Source: Pseudobowmanella zhangzhouensis (GTDB taxonomy: Bacteria; Pseudomonadota; Gammaproteobacteria; Enterobacterales; Alteromonadaceae). Taken from it: DNA of 64,000 nucleotides. The DNA is taken from positions 310,001-374,000 of the forward strand of contig NZ_JBHSYO010000002.1 of NCBI RefSeq assembly GCF_042662685.1, given 5' to 3'. This document shows positions 36,280 through 45,527 of the stretch, one piece after another. Below the pieces are notes generated by a model. It was not told the origin of the DNA, searched no databases, and saw nothing but the letters and a program-made list of their open reading frames with translations. Within the stretch, counting starts at the first letter, position 1. Every line of letters begins with the position of its first letter. Position numbers and translations under genes: made by a program.

Positions 36280-37452
36280 TCAAATCGCTCGCGCTGAACC
36301 AGAGCGTGGCATTAACGCCACGCAGGCAGCGGACAACAAGCCAGCTACCGCTGCCAACGAAAAGGTCAGGGTGGCCCCAGCCCCATCCTGCCAAAGATGC
36401 CCGGCGACAAGATTGCCAATCGCCCCGCCGCCGCCAAACGCCAGACTGACATACAATGCCTGGCCACGACTTTGATAACGCGGACCAAAGTAATGGTGAA
36501 GGAAATTAACGGAGGTGGCATGGGCCAGACCAAACGTCGCCGCATGGGTTAACTGCGCAACCACCAGCCAGATAATATTGTCACCGTGCCACGCGGTAAG
36601 ATACCAGCGCAGTGCAGCCAGTAATGAGCATGCCAACAACACCAGGCGCACACCAAAGCGGGCGATGATGCGTCCGGCCTTTAAAAACAATAACACCTCG
36701 GCAATCACGCCAAGGGCAATCAGCCAGCCCGTTTGCTGCCCGCTGTAATCCAGCTCCAGCATATACAGTGCAAAGAAACCATAGAAAGGACCGAAGCTGA
36801 GTTGCAGTAAAAATGCCGAGGCCAGAAAGGTCAGAAACAATGGATGACGCAGTTTAGGCCAGATATCGCCGCCCGCCTGCTTATCACTGCGTAAGTCCGG
36901 CGCGCGGATCGCCAGGGTCGACAAAAACAAACCGGATAAAATGACCACGCTGACGGTCACCACAATATCGGCGCTAAACACATCCAGCAGATAGCCGACG
37001 CCCACAGCAAAGACGATATAACCAATACTGCCCCACAGGCGAATGCGTGAATAGCGCCCGGAATCGCTCGCCACACAGGTCATGGTAATCACTTCCAGTT
37101 GCGGCAAAATCGCCGTCCAGAACATCATCACCAGCCCCAGCGCTGCAGCAATGCCCCAGTAATCGTTATCCAGCAGCATCAGGGTAAAACTCAGCACCGC
37201 CAGTAAGCTACCGCCGCGCACAATCGGCAAGTAATGACCGGTTTTATCGGCGATTGCTGCCCATAAATTGGGCCCGACGATTCGCGTCAGGGTAATCATT
37301 GCCAGCAACTCGCCGATTTGCACGGAACTAAAGCCACGACCATCCAGAAAGACCCCAAGATACGGGGTCATCACGCCCAATTGAGCGAAATACAAAAAGT
37401 AAACCAGCGCTAACCCAATCAGGTTAGCGCGCAGCAAAGATTTATCTGACAT
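36280..37452 (-). CDS. MFS transporter, HcaT-like
   Basis: The 390-residue protein has about 12 membrane helices. Features of the MFS_1-like/HcaT group include YFLYFAQLGVMTPYLGVFL at helix 1 and a loop 2-3 motif around GPNLWAAIADKTGHY. The substrate is not predictable; relatives include nucleoside and phenylpropionate carriers. It starts 3 bases after aroC and ends 28 bases before epmC, so it is part of the leftward run. Confidence 0.85.
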   Translation of the reverse strand: MSDKSLLRANLIGLALVYFLYFAQLGVMTPYLGVFLDGRGFSSVQIGELLAMITLTRIVGPNLWAAIADKTGHYLPIVRGGSLLAVLSFTLMLLDNDYWGIAAALGLVMMFWTAILPQLEVITMTCVASDSGRYSRIRLWGSIGYIVFAVGVGYLLDVFSADIVVTVSVVILSGLFLSTLAIRAPDLRSDKQAGGDIWPKLRHPLFLTFLASAFLLQLSFGPFYGFFALYMLELDYSGQQTGWLIALGVIAEVLLFLKAGRIIARFGVRLVLLACSLLAALRWYLTAWHGDNIIWLVVAQLTHAATFGLAHATSVNFLHHYFGPRYQSRGQALYVSLAFGGGGAIGNLVAGHLWQDGAGATLTFSLAAVAGLLSAACVALMPRSGSARAI

Positions 37453-37455
37453 AGA

Positions 37456-38553
37456 TTATTTCTGAGCAGGAATGACCGGCGTTGAACAACTTACATGGGC
37501 GTTTTGCGCCTGATGACGCAGCAAATGATCCATTAGCACTAATGCCATCATTGCCTCGGCAATGGGTACCGCGCGGATACCTACGCAAGGATCATGACGG
37601 CCCTTAGTTACCACCTCGATGGCATTGCCATCCACATCAATAGTATTACCCGGCACACCAATGCTGGAAGTCGGTTTCAGCGCCATGTGCACCACCACAT
37701 CCTGACCACTGGAAATACCGCCCAGTACGCCGCCGGCATGATTACTTGCAAAGCCTTGTGGGGTTAATTCATCGCGGTGCTCACTACCCTTTTGTTCTAC
37801 CACCGCAAAGCCATCACCCACTTCCACGCCTTTCACCGCGTTGATCCCCATCATGGCGTAGGCCAGATCGGCATCCAAGCGATCAAACACCGGCTCACCC
37901 AGCCCCACTGGCATATTTTGGGCGATAACAGAAACTTTCGCGCCGATGGAGTCACCGGACTTTTTCAAGTCACGCATGTATTCATCCAATGCGTCCAGTT
38001 TGCTCTCATCCGGAAAAAAGAATGGATTGTGATTAACCACAGCCAAGTCTACAGACTCGGCTTTTATCGGGCCTAACTGACTTAAAAAACCATGGATTTC
38101 TATGCCGTGAAACTGCTTTAAATATTTTTTCGCGATTGCGCCGGCGGCCACGCGCACTGCCGTCTCACGGGCTGATGAACGCCCACCGCCGCGATAATCA
38201 CGGCTGCCATACTTTTGCGTATAGGTATAATCAGCATGGCCGGGACGAAAGCGGTCTTTGATGTTGCCGTAATCCTGCGAACGCTGATCGGTATTTTCAA
38301 TCAGCAAGCCAATGCTGGTGCCGGTGGTTTTACCTTCAAATACGCCAGACAAGATTTTTACTTCATCAGCCTCACGACGGGCCGTGGTGTATCGTGACTG
38401 ACCCGGTTTACGCCGATCTAAATCAACCTGCATATCTTCCGGTGCCAGTTCCAGCCCGGGAGGACAACCATCTACCACGCCGCCAATGGCCGGACCGTGG
38501 CTCTCACCAAAGGTGGTTAATCTGAACAGGGTACCGAAACTGTTGCCCGCCAA
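37456..38553 (-). CDS. aroC: Chorismate synthase AroC
   Basis: AroC makes chorismate from EPSP with reduced FMN, the last step of the shikimate pathway. The 365-residue protein starts MAGNSFGTLFRLTTFGESHG and contains RPGHADYTYTQKYG and RGGGRSSARET, both conserved active-site segments. It starts 1 base after prmB, the conserved prmB-aroC pair. Confidence 0.97.
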   Translation of the reverse strand: MAGNSFGTLFRLTTFGESHGPAIGGVVDGCPPGLELAPEDMQVDLDRRKPGQSRYTTARREADEVKILSGVFEGKTTGTSIGLLIENTDQRSQDYGNIKDRFRPGHADYTYTQKYGSRDYRGGGRSSARETAVRVAAGAIAKKYLKQFHGIEIHGFLSQLGPIKAESVDLAVVNHNPFFFPDESKLDALDEYMRDLKKSGDSIGAKVSVIAQNMPVGLGEPVFDRLDADLAYAMMGINAVKGVEVGDGFAVVEQKGSEHRDELTPQGFASNHAGGVLGGISSGQDVVVHMALKPTSSIGVPGNTIDVDGNAIEVVTKGRHDPCVGIRAVPIAEAMMALVLMDHLLRHQAQNAHVSCSTPVIPAQK

Positions 38554-38554
38554 T

Positions 38555-39472
38555 TTAATGCTCCTTGAAATAGTTCACCAGGGTTTCCCGTTGTACCGCA
38601 AATACCCCATGCCCGCCGCGGGCAAATTCAATCCACTGTAATTCCAGCCCCGGGTACTTACTTTGCATATGCACCAGTGAATTACCTACTTCAACAATCA
38701 TCCAGGCGCCCGCTTTGAGATATTGAGGCCCCTCTTTCAGCATACGATCGACTAAATCCAGGCCATCGTTGCCAGCGGCCAGACCCAGTTCCGGCTCGTG
38801 ACGAAATTCATCCGGTAAATCCGACATGTCCTCTTCATCCACATAAGGCGGATTAGACACTATCAAGTCATATTGTTGGCCTGCGAGGTTATTGAACAGA
38901 TCTGACTGGATCGGAAATACCTGGTCGCCCATGGCGTATTCCTGGATGTTCATATCAGCCACATCCAGCGCATCGCTGCTGATATCAACCGCATCGACTT
39001 GCGCGGTCGGGAACTGCTGTCCCATGGCGATAGCAATACAACCGCTGCCAGTACATAAATCCAGTAAGTGACTGGGTTCATCACTTAGGTAGTCTGCGAA
39101 TTTTTGTTCGATCAATTCGGCAATTGGCGAACGGGGCACCAGAACACGCTCATCCACATAAAACGGCATACCGCAAAACCATGCCTGATTAGTCAGGTAA
39201 GCCGCGGGAATACGCTCCTGCACACGACGCACGATAATATCGGCTATGCGTTGACGCTCACTTTTGGTCAGGCGTGCTGCGAGTAATTCCGGTGTACTGC
39301 CAGGTGGTAAATGCAGTACCTGCAGAATCAGGCTCAAGGCCTCATCCCAGGGATTGTCTGTACCATGGCCAAAATACAATCCGGCATCGTTAAAACGACT
39401 TACCGCCCACCGGGTAAAATCATAAATGGTGTGCAGATCCTGCACGGCTTCTTCGAGGTAAAACTTGTCCAC
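38555..39472 (-). CDS. prmB: Ribosomal protein L3 glutamine methyltransferase PrmB
   Basis: PrmB N5-methylates a glutamine of ribosomal protein L3. The start is GTG 39472: it has AGGA about 7 bases upstream and gives 305 residues starting MDKFYLEEAVQDLHTIYDF, as in enterics; the frame runs open to 39568 without homology. LDLCTGSGCIAIAMG binds SAM and SNPPYVDEED is the catalytic NPPY motif. It is divergent from smrB. Confidence 0.96.
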   Translation of the reverse strand: MDKFYLEEAVQDLHTIYDFTRWAVSRFNDAGLYFGHGTDNPWDEALSLILQVLHLPPGSTPELLAARLTKSERQRIADIIVRRVQERIPAAYLTNQAWFCGMPFYVDERVLVPRSPIAELIEQKFADYLSDEPSHLLDLCTGSGCIAIAMGQQFPTAQVDAVDISSDALDVADMNIQEYAMGDQVFPIQSDLFNNLAGQQYDLIVSNPPYVDEEDMSDLPDEFRHEPELGLAAGNDGLDLVDRMLKEGPQYLKAGAWMIVEVGNSLVHMQSKYPGLELQWIEFARGGHGVFAVQRETLVNYFKEH

Positions 39473-39552
39473 AGAGTTTCCTGACCCAACATGGGTGAAA
39501 TTGCGTATGAAAGTGGTTATAGTCCGGCCTGACTGGTTTTGCAGAGGTACCC

Positions 39553-40074
39553 ATGACTGATCGCCCAACTGATTCTGATTTAACTGCGTTTCTCGAGGCG
39601 GTGTCTGGCGTCAAGCCGATTAAGCAAGACAAAATACAGCTTAAACCCCGAGCCAGCAAGCCCAAAACGCCCAAGGTTGATATCCAGCGCAACCAGGCTC
39701 AGGCCGAGTTTTTCTTTTCTGATCAGTTTCAGGCACATTTTCCCGATGAAGGGCCACTACGCTGGCGCCGTGAGGATGTGGACTCCCACCGCCTGAAACA
39801 ATTACGCCGCGGTGACTTTCAGCCTGCGTTGTTATTGGATTTACATGGTCTGACCCGGGAAAATGCCAAACGCGAAATTGCCGCATTATTGTTAGCCGCG
39901 CGCAAACAACAGGCCGAATGTGTCAGTATTATGCATGGATTTGGTACCCACACCCTGAAACAGGCCGTACCTAACTGGCTGGTACAGCACCCCCTAGTGC
40001 AGGCTCTGCATCAAGCTCCGCTTGAATGGGGGGGCAAAGCGGCCATTTTGGTATTATTAGACATAATCACATAA
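39553..40074 (+). CDS. smrB: SmrB, Smr-domain ribosome-rescue endonuclease
   Basis: SmrB cleaves mRNA at collided ribosomes and so starts trans-translation rescue. The 173-residue protein has a basic N-terminal extension and a C-terminal Smr domain with LLDLHGLTRENAKREI (DLHG motif) and SIMHGFGTHTLKQAVPNWL (HGxG motif). The divergent prmB/smrB arrangement is the enteric one. Confidence 0.94.
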   Translation: MTDRPTDSDLTAFLEAVSGVKPIKQDKIQLKPRASKPKTPKVDIQRNQAQAEFFFSDQFQAHFPDEGPLRWRREDVDSHRLKQLRRGDFQPALLLDLHGLTRENAKREIAALLLAARKQQAECVSIMHGFGTHTLKQAVPNWLVQHPLVQALHQAPLEWGGKAAILVLLDIIT

Positions 40075-40165
40075 TTTTTGGCACGCCGTGCCGACCTGAA
40101 CTACGCTGAGTAAGTACATAAAATAAAACGCCTTTTTACTGCGTAGGAAGAATAACAGGTCGTTT

Positions 40166-43084
40166 ATGAAAGGACTTTCTCAGCAGGCCAGCCTCCACCT
40201 GCTGCTTATCGCCAGCATGATGCTCAGCATTCTGTTGGAATCGCAGATTTATCAGGAACACCACCTACTCTACGTGCAAACGCTGAGCTTTGGCTTTGCT
40301 CTGGCGATGGTGCACCGCTTCGGTTTTCATGCCATTTTCCCCTGTACTTTGGGGTTTTATTTAGGGCTCAGTTGGCTCGTCGCGATTCCGCAGCAGCAGA
40401 GTATTGCTTACACCCTATGTCTTACTGTCAGTCTGATTATTTGCCTGTTGACCTACCAGAACCTGAACCGTTTTCTGCATCCGCAACAATCCGCCACGTT
40501 GCAGCGCTTCGCCTTCAATAGTGTACTGGTGGCCCCCCTGGTCATTACCCTGATTACCAGCGTGCTATTTCGTCTGGAATGGCTGGATACGCAAAGCCCC
40601 CTGCTGACTTCCACCATTCACGTCACTATGGGCGCGCTGGCAGGGGTCATGTTAATCACCTTGCCGCTGCACAGTTTTTCACTACAGGCAGTTATCAATT
40701 GTGACCACAGTAAACTACTGGTCGGTGCCTTACTGGTGCTGGTATGTCTGGCCGAGAGCAGTTGGCTGCAATTGAGTCCCTTTCCCGGCGTGTTTGTTAT
40801 CCCGCCCTTATTGACCATGATCTGGTTGGGCACAAACACCAACCTTGCCTGCACCTCATTGCTCAGTACAGCCTACTCCTTAGCGGTATTAAAGTGGCAA
40901 ACCCTGTCATTGTATGTGCCCGGTGATGCACTGCTGCATGAGATCGCGGATTGGGCTTATGTGTGCGGCCTGCAGGCGATTGTGCTGTACGTTGCGATGC
41001 GTAATGACAAAGCCAAACTACTGATTGAAAAACTGTCTGCCAGCGTTGACGCCAGTGCGCTGGGCGTTTGGGACTGGCAGTTAGCGACTCAGCAAATCAG
41101 CGTCAACTCTCACTGGAATAGCATGCTGGGCCGTGCCCCATCACAAACCGAATGGCATCGCGATACCATTAGGGCGCTGATTCATCCCGACGACGCCGAC
41201 AAACTGGATACGTTTTACCAGCAGCTTAAACAAGGCGAGGAACGTTTCAATCTGCAGGCACGTTTACAGCATCAGGATGGCAGTTGGCACACGTTTCAAA
41301 TATTCGGTGCGGTCGTACAGCGCAACATGCAGGGTGATCCGATTCGCATTTGTGGAACCCAAATCGACATTACTGAGCAGGTTAGCGACCGTGCATTTGT
41401 CAATAGCCTGAAACTGGCATTTGAGAACGCTACCGGCGGACTAATGGTGGTAAAGAATGATGCGCAATTTACCGTTTTGTATGCCAATCAGGCGATAGCC
41501 AACCTGACCGGATTTTGGCTCGAAGAGTTGATTAATCAACCTTGCTGGCTGTTTGACGCCGAGGTCGCCATGCTATCGGACAGGCAATTGCTGGCTATCC
41601 GCAATGGCCAAAGCATCGAAGTGACGCAAAAAAGTGTTAAAAAGTGCGGCCGCGCCTACTGGGCTAATATCATCATCGAACCCATTCAGCACACACAACC
41701 ACAGTTCAGTGAATTTTTATTACACTTGCGCGATGTGACTGAAGAGCGCAAAGCCAATTTACTCGCCGAGCAACATACCGCGCGCTTACAGCATTTGGTA
41801 AGTCAAGCCCCCGGCGCCATGTTTGAGCTACAACTAAGCGGCGATGGGCAATTTATTTTTAATTATTGTTCTGAGGGCATGTCCGCCCTGTTCGGCCTGA
41901 CCCCCTCTCAGCTGCAATTGGACAGCCGTTTGTTGTTTAATGCCATACACCCTGATGACACCCAGCGCCTGCGCGAAGGCATTTATCAGGCCAGGCGCAG
42001 CATGAACGTCTGGCGTCAGGAATTTAAGGTCATCCGCCCCACTGACGGCTGGCGCGAAGCCCATGCCTCGCCTGTGTTACAGGATGATGGGAATGTTCTG
42101 TGGTATGGCTTTTTTGCCGATATCACTATTCGCAAGTCACTGGAAAACGCGGTGCGCACGGTAGCCAATCAATTGCAACTGGCGCAGCAACATGCCCGCA
42201 TCGGCTATTGGTCAATGGATACGGCCAGGCAGGAAATATACTGGTCGGATATTATTTTTCAGTTTATTGGCCGGGCGCCGGAAGCCCAGGCCTTTAGTCT
42301 GTCGAAATTTTACAGCCTGGTAATGCATCAGGACTTACATCAGGTTCAGCAAGTGTTTTCTCAGGCAGCCAGACGGGGCAGCGTCGATGTGGAATACCGC
42401 ATACAACGCAGTGATGGCAAAGTTATCTGGCTGCATCAATTTGGCGATTGCCCGCAACAGCAATCTGATGACAAACAGATTCAGGGGATGATTCAGGATA
42501 TTACCCAGCGTAAAACGCTGGAATTGAAACTATCGACTCAGGCGTTAACCGATGAGTTGACTGGCATCGCCAACCGACGGGCATTTATTACGCAACTGGA
42601 GCAGGAATGGCAATTATTTCTGCGTGATCCTCAACTGCATATCAGCATTATCATTCTCGATATCGATTACTTTAAGAAGGTCAATGATCAGCACGGTCAC
42701 GATACAGGCGATGCCATGTTGCAGCATGTCACTAAACTGATCAGTGAACATATCCGCAGCTCTGACACCTTTGGCCGCCTCGGTGGTGAAGAATTCGCCA
42801 TTTTGACCCGCAATGCGAATGCGCAGCAGGCATCCCAGTTAGCCGACAAGCTGCGCATGCATATAGAAACCACACCATTGCATGTGACCAAGAAATTACA
42901 GATTGCCGTTACTATGAGTTTTGGCGTCGCGCAATTTACCCAGCCCGACGACAGCGGCAAATGGGAAGCCACCGATATGTTATTCGCCGCCGACAAGGCC
43001 TTATATCATGCAAAAAACAATGGCCGTAATCAGGTCTGTCTTTTCGACTGGTCATCAGCCAATGGATCTGACTCATCCAAATAA
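40166..43084 (+). CDS. Membrane-bound diguanylate cyclase with multiple PAS domains
   Basis: The 972-residue protein has an N-terminal membrane sensor of eight or so helices (1-280, MASE1-like), about four PAS domains (roughly 290-405, 410-530, 540-665, 670-790; TEQVSDR, TEERKAN, TIRKSLE and TQRKTLE are typical PAC ends), and a C-terminal GGDEF domain (about 800-965). The active site is GGEEF, preceded at the canonical spacing by RSSD, an intact RxxD inhibitory site, so it should make c-di-GMP under product feedback. AGG lies upstream of the ATG. Its last 12 bases overlap the convergent lipoprotein gene. The sensed signal is unknown. Confidence 0.92.
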   Translation: MKGLSQQASLHLLLIASMMLSILLESQIYQEHHLLYVQTLSFGFALAMVHRFGFHAIFPCTLGFYLGLSWLVAIPQQQSIAYTLCLTVSLIICLLTYQNLNRFLHPQQSATLQRFAFNSVLVAPLVITLITSVLFRLEWLDTQSPLLTSTIHVTMGALAGVMLITLPLHSFSLQAVINCDHSKLLVGALLVLVCLAESSWLQLSPFPGVFVIPPLLTMIWLGTNTNLACTSLLSTAYSLAVLKWQTLSLYVPGDALLHEIADWAYVCGLQAIVLYVAMRNDKAKLLIEKLSASVDASALGVWDWQLATQQISVNSHWNSMLGRAPSQTEWHRDTIRALIHPDDADKLDTFYQQLKQGEERFNLQARLQHQDGSWHTFQIFGAVVQRNMQGDPIRICGTQIDITEQVSDRAFVNSLKLAFENATGGLMVVKNDAQFTVLYANQAIANLTGFWLEELINQPCWLFDAEVAMLSDRQLLAIRNGQSIEVTQKSVKKCGRAYWANIIIEPIQHTQPQFSEFLLHLRDVTEERKANLLAEQHTARLQHLVSQAPGAMFELQLSGDGQFIFNYCSEGMSALFGLTPSQLQLDSRLLFNAIHPDDTQRLREGIYQARRSMNVWRQEFKVIRPTDGWREAHASPVLQDDGNVLWYGFFADITIRKSLENAVRTVANQLQLAQQHARIGYWSMDTARQEIYWSDIIFQFIGRAPEAQAFSLSKFYSLVMHQDLHQVQQVFSQAARRGSVDVEYRIQRSDGKVIWLHQFGDCPQQQSDDKQIQGMIQDITQRKTLELKLSTQALTDELTGIANRRAFITQLEQEWQLFLRDPQLHISIIILDIDYFKKVNDQHGHDTGDAMLQHVTKLISEHIRSSDTFGRLGGEEFAILTRNANAQQASQLADKLRMHIETTPLHVTKKLQIAVTMSFGVAQFTQPDDSGKWEATDMLFAADKALYHAKNNGRNQVCLFDWSSANGSDSSK

Positions 43085-43720
43085 CAGCCGCTGCCACCAA
43101 CTTTTGTTTAAGTCGTCTTCGCATTTTTTAAGCTGGGCTGCGTAGGTCAAGGCACGCTGTTTAACCTTTTTCGATACCTCGACCAGCCATTTTTTCTTTA
43201 AATAGGTTTTACGTTTAAAGCCTCCCCAACCCTCATGATAATTGAGGTATTGCGCGTAGGCATCCCACTTGGATACGCCATTAATCTTGTTGGTTTTATT
43301 GATAAACCAACCCATAAAATCGATGGCATCTTCAAAGTCATCACGGCTGGCCCAGCTGTTGCCGGTTTCGCGCACATAGTCATCCCAAGTAGGTGTTTTG
43401 GCCTGGGAATAACCATAGGCGCTACTCACCCGCCCCCAGGGAATCAAGCCAAACAGGATGTAATCCCGTGGTGGCAACGCATCGTGTCGAAACGAACTTT
43501 CCTGATACATCATGGCCATCGGCACATGAATCGGCACGCCCCATTTGTCACGCATATCCGCAGCGGCATCATACCAGTCTTCTTTTTCGTAAAAAATTTC
43601 ACACAGGTTGGTTTTATTCTGTGGCGGAGTCACGCTGCAGCCCACCAGCGTCGTGAGGATGACCACGCCGGCTACGCCAATAATATTTTTTTTATTTATT
43701 TGGAACTTTACCGACATCAC
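43073..43720 (-). CDS. Lytic transglycosylase-like (SLT domain) lipoprotein
   Basis: The 215-residue protein has a lipoprotein-type start (NIIGVAGVVILTTLVGC) and a lysozyme-like SLT domain: MMYQESSFRHDA holds the catalytic Glu (ESxF motif, near residue 74), then SSAYGYSQAKTPTW and AYAQYLNYHEGWGG. It probably cleaves peptidoglycan from the inner face of the outer membrane. The C-terminal 40 residues are strongly basic. The gene is monocistronic and its 3' end overlaps the diguanylate cyclase gene. Confidence 0.85.
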   Translation of the reverse strand: MMSVKFQINKKNIIGVAGVVILTTLVGCSVTPPQNKTNLCEIFYEKEDWYDAAADMRDKWGVPIHVPMAMMYQESSFRHDALPPRDYILFGLIPWGRVSSAYGYSQAKTPTWDDYVRETGNSWASRDDFEDAIDFMGWFINKTNKINGVSKWDAYAQYLNYHEGWGGFKRKTYLKKKWLVEVSKKVKQRALTYAAQLKKCEDDLNKSWWQRLLFG

Positions 43721-43768
43721 TCACTCATAACTAACGTAGTTTGTGTTTTCCCTGGTCGTAAAATATTT

Positions 43769-43796
43769 GCCTGGCTTCTTGCCAGGCATTTTTTTA
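43769..43796. terminator. Rho-independent terminator after gshA
   Basis: TGCCTGGC and GCCAGGCA pair around a 5-base loop just beyond the gshA stop. The T-tract is best on the plus strand; on the minus strand, where gshA is transcribed, the tail reads AATATTTTA, which is weaker but usable. Confidence 0.75.
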
Positions 43797-45371
43797 TTGG
43801 GCGAAATAATCACGCAAAAATTCTGCAAACGGTGCCTGCGGCTGTTGCTCTACCTGCGCCTGAGTAACACGGGATGCAGCGGCCTGACGAACAAAGAAGT
43901 CCTTGTCATAGCAACGGTACTCTTCTGTCAGAGCCTGCTGACGATACCGTTCCGCCAGTTTCAATGCCACCAGGCCATTATCCTCACCAGACTCCAGCAT
44001 CATATCCAGTAACCGCGCCGAAGGGGTTAATTGCGCATCGCTAAATTTGCGCCATTCCTGCTCAAGTGCCTCACTATGGCATTGATGGTCATTCGCCTCA
44101 TCCAATACGGCGGCGATGCTGCGCATCTTGGCGAACAGTTGTTGCGCCCAATCATGCATGCTGATCTGACTATCGCCGTGATTGAGCATCAATCCCGGTT
44201 CACGCCCGCGCTCAACCACAGCACGCAAGTTTTGTTCTGTCACCGCCAGTTCATCCGGCCCTAAATCCGCCGAAGGCTCCAGCAGACACAACAGCAGAAA
44301 TACATCGAGGAAATAGATTTGAGACTTCTCAATACCAACCGAACTAAACGGATTCACATCCAGCGCGCGCACTTCAATGTATTCCACACCGCGCGCCGCC
44401 AGCGCATCAGTAGGCTTTTCCAGCGGTAAGGTCGGCTGTTTGGGACGAATCGGCGAATACAGCTCGTTTTCGATTTGCAGCACGTTGCTGTTTAGCTGTT
44501 CAAACGGCTCCTGCTCGCGGGCAAAGCGGGCAAATTCCGTAGACGGCGTACGAATGGCTTTGCGCAGTGACGCAATATACTTGTCCATTTGGTTGTAACA
44601 AATATACAGACCGGATTGCGCCTTGTTGGTATAGCCCAAATCACTCATACGCAGCGAGGTAGCATAAGGTAAATAACAGGTACCTTTGCCCAATGTCTGA
44701 AACGGCAGCTTGCCTTCCCGCCCCTGTAGGAAGGAACGACATAAGGCGGGTGAAGCGCCGTACAAATAAGGGATCATCCAGCATAACCGGCGATAATTAC
44801 GAATCAAATGAAAGTAAGCAGCGGAGCGGTTTTCTTTATCAACACTGGTCGCGCCTTCGGCGAGTAACCAGCGATGCCAGAAAGCCGGTGGCAACGAAAA
44901 ATTAAAGTGCACCCCGGCAATCGCCTGCATCATTGCGCCATAACGATTTTTCAGCCCCTGACGATAGAGAGTTTTCATTTTACCCACATTTGAGGTGCCA
45001 TATTGCGCCAGCGGGATCTCGTCCTGGTTATTGATATAACAGGGCATGGACAGCGGCCACAGACGCTCTTCGCCGAGATTCTCATACACAAATTTATGAA
45101 TATCGTGTAATTGGGTCAGGGTTTTGCTGACATCCGACTCGGCCGGGGTAATAAACTCAAGCAATGCCTCAGAAAAATCCGTCGTGATCCAATCATGCGT
45201 AAGCGCCTTACCCAGCGCATCCGGATGGGGTGTCTGAGCGATGCCACCGTGCGGATTGATACGCAGCGTTTCACGTTCGATGCCGTGCTGGATCCCGGTC
45301 AGGGTTGTCGCCACGTCAGGTTGCTGTAATCGCGCCAGACGCGCGGCGAAAGAGTCGGTTTGTGCAGGCAA
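43794..45371 (-). CDS. gshA: Glutamate-cysteine ligase GshA
   Basis: GshA joins glutamate and cysteine, the first and limiting step of glutathione synthesis. The 525-residue protein is of the proteobacterial type (GIQHGIERETLRINPHG near residue 27; CYLPYATSLRMSDLGY; YIEVRALDVNPFSSVG). The start is TTG 45371, with a weak GAGAA site; enteric gshA is also known to start with TTG, which limits expression. It is divergent from the RluA-type gene. Confidence 0.95.
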   Translation of the reverse strand: MPAQTDSFAARLARLQQPDVATTLTGIQHGIERETLRINPHGGIAQTPHPDALGKALTHDWITTDFSEALLEFITPAESDVSKTLTQLHDIHKFVYENLGEERLWPLSMPCYINNQDEIPLAQYGTSNVGKMKTLYRQGLKNRYGAMMQAIAGVHFNFSLPPAFWHRWLLAEGATSVDKENRSAAYFHLIRNYRRLCWMIPYLYGASPALCRSFLQGREGKLPFQTLGKGTCYLPYATSLRMSDLGYTNKAQSGLYICYNQMDKYIASLRKAIRTPSTEFARFAREQEPFEQLNSNVLQIENELYSPIRPKQPTLPLEKPTDALAARGVEYIEVRALDVNPFSSVGIEKSQIYFLDVFLLLCLLEPSADLGPDELAVTEQNLRAVVERGREPGLMLNHGDSQISMHDWAQQLFAKMRSIAAVLDEANDHQCHSEALEQEWRKFSDAQLTPSARLLDMMLESGEDNGLVALKLAERYRQQALTEEYRCYDKDFFVRQAAASRVTQAQVEQQPQAPFAEFLRDYFAQ

Positions 45372-45452
45372 AATGCATTCTCATTAACTAGCAGATTGCC
45401 ATAATTGGGGTTTTAGCACATAAATTCAAGAGAATAGCGGAGGAAAATCGTT

Positions 45453-45515
45453 ATGCCGCCTGCCATTCGGGACATTCTTTTTTGTGTTACACTTGCGCGA
45501 ATTTTTAATGTGTAA
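45453..45515 (+). CDS. Possible 20-codon leader ORF before the RluA-type gene
   Basis: ATG 45453 follows a GGAGG sequence by 9 bases, the best ribosome site in this intergenic region. The 20-residue frame (starts MPPAIRDILF) stops 12 bases before the next ATG, whose own ribosome site is poor. This would allow translational coupling. There is no homology evidence, and a chance match is possible. Confidence 0.25.
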   Translation: MPPAIRDILFCVTLARIFNV

Positions 45516-45527
45516 ACAGACAGTTGC

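Noticed and set aside
40080..40092. GGCAC/GTGCC hairpin after smrB as a terminator
   Set aside because: The stem is only 5 bases and no T-tract follows.
43235..43867. Plus-strand open frame of 210 codons opposite the transglycosylase and gshA ends
   Set aside because: It spans two well-supported minus-strand genes and a terminator, so it cannot be a real gene.
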